From assembly GCF_036379515.1 (NCBI RefSeq), contig NZ_DASVGN010000020.1, forward strand, positions 1-16,156: a stretch of 16,156 nucleotides of DNA. The letters run 5' to 3'. Below the pieces are notes generated by a model. It ran no database searches. It worked only from the letters and a program-made list of their open reading frames with translations, and had not been told where the DNA came from. The number at the start of each line of letters is the position of its first letter. Position 1 is the first letter of the stretch. A program made the translations under genes and the position numbers. Shown piece by piece: positions 13,345 to 16,156 of this stretch. Source of the stretch: Castellaniella sp036379515. GTDB taxonomy: Bacteria; Pseudomonadota; Gammaproteobacteria; Burkholderiales; Burkholderiaceae_B.

Positions 13345-14622
13345 ATGTCGCAGTTGATGGTGGTCTCCATGTTGCTGTTTTTTGGCCTGACGGTGCCGGT
13401 GGCGGTGTCGATCGGGCTGGCCTCCATGGTGGCAGTGGGGGCCGACGGCCACATGACCTGGCTGGTGATCGCGCAGCAGCTGTATGCCGCGATGGATAAA
13501 TACCCGCTGGTGGCCGTGCCGTTTTTCATCCTGGCCGGCAACCTGATGGAGGCAGGCGGGATTTCCGAGCGCATGGTCGAGTTTGCCAAAAGCGTGGTGG
13601 GTGGCGTACAGGGCGGGCTGGCGTGCAGCTGTGTGCTGACCTGCATGATCTTCGCGGCCGTGGCGGGCTCCAGCGTGGCGACGACCTTTGCCGTGGGCTC
13701 GATTCTCATCCCGGCCATGGTGAAGCACGGGTACCCGGCGCCCTTTGCGGCGTCGTTGCAGGCGTCGGCAGCGGAATTGGGCGTGATCATCCCGCCCTCC
13801 ATCCCCATGATTCTGTTTGCGGTGTCCACCGATACTTCGGTGGGTGAGGTCTTCATTTCAGGGATCGGGCCGGGCATCCTGATTGTTGTGGCGATGATGC
13901 TGTACGTGTGGCTGTACTCCCGCGCGCACGGCTATGGCATGCATGATGGGGACAACCGCCTGCCGCTGTGGCCAGCATTCGTGAAGGCCTGGTGGGCGCT
14001 GCTCATGCCGGTCATTATCCTGGGTGGCATCTACGGCGGTATTTTCACCCCAACCGAGGCCTCCGCCGTGGCGGTGGTCTACGCGCTGGTGGTGGGCGTC
14101 TTCGTTTACAAGCGTCTGGATGTGAAGACGCTCTCGCGCACGTTCCACCGCTCGGTGGTGTCCACGGCCATCATCATGTTCATCATCGCCAATGCGGGGG
14201 TGTTCGGCTTTCTGCTCAACCGCGCCGGCGTGCCCATGGCGCTGGGCGAATGGCTCGGCCACCTGTTTCACAGCCCGCTCACCTTCCTCATGGGTGTGAA
14301 CGTGGCGCTGTTCATCATCGGCATGTTCATCGAGACTTCGGCGTCCATCGTGGTGCTGGCGCCGCTGCTGCTGCCGGTGGCCACCCAGTTTGGCGTGGAC
14401 CCGGCGCACTTTGGCGTGATCATGGTGGTGAACCTGGCTCTGGGTATGGTGACACCGCCCTTTGGCGTGAACCTGTTTGCTGCCTGCACGGTGGCCAACG
14501 TGCCGATCGAAAAGCTCATCCGGCCCTTGCTGCCCTTCGTGGCGGTGGTGCTGTGCTGCCTGATGGTGATCACCTACGTGCCAGATCTGTCGCTGTACTT
14601 CAGGGACCTGGTGTATCGGTGA
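13345..14622 (+). CDS. TRAP transporter large permease subunit, DctM family
   Basis: A 425-residue polytopic permease with about 12 likely membrane segments. Landmarks: VAVPFFILAGNLMEAGGISE near 53, AAVAGSSVATTFAVGSILIP near 105, ASAAELGVIIPPSIPMILFA near 140, GGIFTPTEASAVAVVYALVV near 230, and NLALGMVTPPFGVNLFAAC near 365. GGAG lies 8 nt before the ATG. It is the last gene of the dctP-dctQ-dctM operon. Its TGA is directly followed by the stop codon of the convergent toxin gene (TGATCA across both), leaving no space for a terminator. Confidence 0.95.
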   Translation: MSQLMVVSMLLFFGLTVPVAVSIGLASMVAVGADGHMTWLVIAQQLYAAMDKYPLVAVPFFILAGNLMEAGGISERMVEFAKSVVGGVQGGLACSCVLTCMIFAAVAGSSVATTFAVGSILIPAMVKHGYPAPFAASLQASAAELGVIIPPSIPMILFAVSTDTSVGEVFISGIGPGILIVVAMMLYVWLYSRAHGYGMHDGDNRLPLWPAFVKAWWALLMPVIILGGIYGGIFTPTEASAVAVVYALVVGVFVYKRLDVKTLSRTFHRSVVSTAIIMFIIANAGVFGFLLNRAGVPMALGEWLGHLFHSPLTFLMGVNVALFIIGMFIETSASIVVLAPLLLPVATQFGVDPAHFGVIMVVNLALGMVTPPFGVNLFAACTVANVPIEKLIRPLLPFVAVVLCCLMVITYVPDLSLYFRDLVYR

Positions 14623-15342
14623 TCAGGCCCAGTGGGCCATGTCGAAGCGCAGGGATTCTCGATCTCTGCGCAGTGTGACGGCATCGTGCGAAACGGCCAT
14701 GAACCAGGTTTGCCGCCCGGGTAGTGGGCTGGGCCTGGCAAAACCGCTGGGGCTCAGAAGAGCCAGGCACCAGGCTGCTTCTGGGGCGCGTACGGATCGA
14801 TACAGGATGCTTTCGATACCGGCTTCCCGTGCGCTGCGGGCAAGCGCCTGGGTCGCGCCGTAGCTTGAAGCGTGCTCCCACAGATTTTTGTCGACGGTAA
14901 AGGGGTCCTGCTGGAGGTTGATGCTGTGGGGCGAATCGATGTCGACTTTGAAGGCGGTATGCGCGACAGGGTCCAGGTGGTCGAGGCCAGCCGAGTCGCA
15001 CAGGAATCGCCAGCGCCAGTAGCCCAGTTCCGCTGCCGCGGCCCGTACAGACTCGGCCCCGTAGAACACGCCAGGGTCAGGGGCCGCACGGAAACGTGAT
15101 CCCGTCCGATGAGGGTGGTAGCGAAAAGGCGTAGCCAGCAGGTAGTGGAGCTGCTGTGTCCCCGGTGCAAGCGCAGGCTTGCTGGATTCGAGCAGGCCTT
15201 CGAGCAGGTCTTGTTCGTCGTGGCCGTCGACCAGCTTCATGGTTGAGGCTACGTGCTGCGCCTCGACCATGCGCCATGCCTGGCCTTGCCAGGGCCGCGC
15301 TTCAGACGATAGCGCGTGAGGCGTCCAGGTATTGAGCGACAT
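14623..15342 (-). CDS. RES-domain toxin (NAD+-degrading family) of a RES-Xre toxin-antitoxin pair
   Basis: RES-domain toxins, such as MbcT, destroy NAD+ and are held inactive by their antitoxin. The 239-residue protein has the family pattern: WRMVEAQHVAS at the start, the Arg-rich TGSRFRAAPDPGVFYGAES segment (80-98), AAAAELGYWRWRF with Glu105, and YRSVRAPEAAW (181-191) with Ser183. These carry the Arg, Glu and Ser that name the family. The exact catalytic assignments are by pattern only. The ATG at 15342 is inside the antitoxin gene with a 41-nt overlap and has GAAGG 8 nt upstream. All key blocks appear intact, so the toxin is probably functional. It converges with the TRAP dctM gene without any gap. 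Confidence 0.88.
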   Translation of the reverse strand: MSLNTWTPHALSSEARPWQGQAWRMVEAQHVASTMKLVDGHDEQDLLEGLLESSKPALAPGTQQLHYLLATPFRYHPHRTGSRFRAAPDPGVFYGAESVRAAAAELGYWRWRFLCDSAGLDHLDPVAHTAFKVDIDSPHSINLQQDPFTVDKNLWEHASSYGATQALARSAREAGIESILYRSVRAPEAAWCLALLSPSGFARPSPLPGRQTWFMAVSHDAVTLRRDRESLRFDMAHWA

Positions 15343-15682
15343 GAACCAGGCCTTCGGTGCGGGTGATCAGGTCAATGGGGCGGCCGTTGAGCGCCCGGTT
15401 GTCGGCATGCAGCCATTGTTGAGCAGCCACCGAGGTACCCACGATCGAGTCCAGCGAGCGGAACACGCGGACCAGCAGCAAGGCGAATTCCCACTCTTTG
15501 CGCCTGGAGTCCAGGACGTAGAGTCCGTGCGTCAGGCGGCTGACTGTGGCAGCGCTCAAGCCCAGCACTTTGGCGAGTGTGGCTTGTGGGATGGCGAGTT
15601 GGTCTGCCGCCCGCGTGACGGCTTTGCCGAGCACCTGAGCAGGATCGGGGGCGGGCTGGGTGTTGATGACACGCAGAGTCAT
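15302..15682 (-). CDS. Xre/MbcA/ParS-family antitoxin
   Basis: A 126-residue antitoxin and DNA-binding autoregulator. The helix-turn-helix spans about 29-52 (LAIPQATLAKVLGLSAATVS). The C-terminal DUF2384-type toxin-binding part (about 88-121) contains QQWLHADNRALNGRPIDLI and a final helix LVHVAQYLDA, which would block the toxin active site. I start it at the ATG at 15682 because AAGGAG lies 6 nt upstream. An upstream in-frame GTG at 15706 is within the predicted transcription start and operator zone. It is the first gene, followed by the toxin, and its end overlaps the toxin start. The promoter has a matched operator just upstream. Confidence 0.9.
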   Translation of the reverse strand: MTLRVINTQPAPDPAQVLGKAVTRAADQLAIPQATLAKVLGLSAATVSRLTHGLYVLDSRRKEWEFALLLVRVFRSLDSIVGTSVAAQQWLHADNRALNGRPIDLITRTEGLVHVAQYLDASRAIV

Positions 15683-15700
15683 GACAGACTCCTTTGTTGG

Positions 15701-15738
15701 TTCCACAGAAATATTATATATGAATAATTTCTATGGAA
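15701..15738 (-). promoter_or_regulatory. Operator-promoter of the RES-Xre module
   Basis: TTCCACAGAAAT (15701-15712) and ATTTCTATGGAA (15727-15738) are inverted with 11 of 12 positions matching and a 14-nt AT-rich spacer. On the minus strand the spacer holds a perfect -10 box TATAAT (15713-15718), 30 nt before the antitoxin ATG. No strong -35 box is seen. A dyad enclosing the -10 is what an autorepressing antitoxin would bind. Confidence 0.7.
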
Positions 15739-15763
15739 TTTAGAAAACGTATCTCTTCATCGA

Positions 15764-15778
15764 GACTCGCCCCGAGTC
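15764..15778. terminator. Small hairpin between topB-like gene and antitoxin gene
   Basis: GACTCG-CCC-CGAGTC is a perfect 6-bp stem 49 nt after the upstream gene's stop on the minus strand. It has no T-tract; it could end the topoisomerase transcript before the toxin-antitoxin promoter but is weak evidence. Confidence 0.3.
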
Positions 15779-15826
15779 CGCACAGGCTGTCTCGCCTCAG
15801 CTTTGCTCCCTGACTCCAGCGGGTCC

Positions 15827-16156
15827 TCAGAACGCCGCTTCGTCGTCGGTGGCAGGGGTGGTTTTTTTGGTGGTTTTTGAAGTGGTCTTTTTGCTGGCGG
15901 GTTTCCGGGCGGCGGGTTTTGCAGCTGCTTTGGTTGCACCTGCTTTGGCAGAGGTGGCTTTGGTCTTGGTTGCTGTGGCCTTTGCCGTGGCTTTTGTCGT
16001 GGCTTTTTCGGTGACCGGCGCTTTTGCAGCCTTGGTCGCTTTGCTGGCCTTGGCATCGCCCGCCTTGGGGGCGCGGGCTTCGAATTCGAAGCCGATCTTG
16101 CCGTCTTTCTGGCGCACCAGGTAGGCCTTGAACTTGCGGTTGGTGCGGCTCGAGAC
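15827..16156 (-). CDS. topB: DNA topoisomerase III-like C-terminus with Lys/Ala/Thr-rich tail (N-terminus outside window)
   Basis: The visible 109 residues enter from the right edge. The first ~30, SSRTNRKFKAYLVRQ followed by DGKIGFEFEAR, match the C-terminal repeat domain of bacterial topoisomerase III/IA enzymes, which relax and decatenate DNA. The remaining ~75 residues are almost wholly Lys, Ala and Thr in short repeats (KATAKATATK, KPAARKPASK, KKTTSKTTKK) ending TDDEAAF. They resemble the histone-H1-like basic tails of Bordetella-type proteins and probably bind DNA non-specifically. The reading frame is open to base 16156, so the catalytic part lies outside. A topoisomerase I with the same sort of tail is the main alternative. 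Confidence 0.7.
   Translation of the reverse strand, partial: VSSRTNRKFKAYLVRQKDGKIGFEFEARAPKAGDAKASKATKAAKAPVTEKATTKATAKATATKTKATSAKAGATKAAAKPAARKPASKKTTSKTTKKTTPATDDEAAF

Noticed and set aside
15683..15706. Upstream GTG start for the antitoxin
   Set aside because: It lies at the expected transcription start next to the operator, and the ATG at 15682 has a proper AAGGAG.

Overview
The window reads as accessory and metabolic chromosome of a GC-rich betaproteobacterium, most likely of the Bordetella/Achromobacter/Alcaligenaceae type. The reasons are the GC-rich codon use, two TRAP transporters, a short classical autotransporter, and the Lys/Ala/Thr-rich tail of a topoisomerase III-like protein. 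The placement is inferred from gene character, not from a database search. No rRNA, tRNA, CRISPR array, insertion sequence or prophage gene was recognised.

Left part (1-2454): a TRAP transporter on the minus strand in the order dctQ-dctM-dctP; the binding protein is cut by the window edge. A perfect 29-bp inverted repeat lies between dctM and dctP. A 17-codon micro-ORF may bridge dctQ and dctM, and a CRP/FNR-like palindrome lies just upstream of dctQ. Next, on the plus strand, come an autotransporter (2610-4661) and a stand-alone acetolactate synthase large subunit (about 4764-6644) with no regulatory subunit beside it.

Middle part (6695-11516): a split thiamine-salvage region. On the minus strand a LysR regulator precedes tenA (pyrimidine salvage). 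The regulator is divergent from a RidA-family gene. A second minus-strand operon runs small membrane protein - sodium/solute symporter - thiM (hydroxyethylthiazole kinase). It is tightly packed: a 4-bp ATGA overlap, then a 12-nt gap. ridA and thiM converge on a hairpin. I find no TPP riboswitch, so control may rest on the LysR protein or something else. The symporter is a reasonable candidate importer of a thiazole or other thiamine precursor, but this is inference from gene position.

Right part (11517-16156): a 339-nt gene-free region precedes a second, complete TRAP operon (dctP-dctQ-dctM, plus strand). Its last stop codon abuts the stop of a convergent RES-domain toxin gene. The toxin gene overlaps its upstream Xre/MbcA/ParS-type antitoxin gene by 41 nt. 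The toxin-antitoxin promoter is an AT-rich island in which a -10 box lies inside a 12-bp-arm inverted repeat, a strong autoregulatory operator candidate. The window ends in the C-terminus of a gene that looks like DNA topoisomerase III, with a histone-H1-like tail.

The most noteworthy items are the long perfect inverted repeat in the left TRAP operon, the riboswitch-less thiamine-salvage locus with a symporter and RidA, and the operator architecture and convergent layout of the RES-Xre module.
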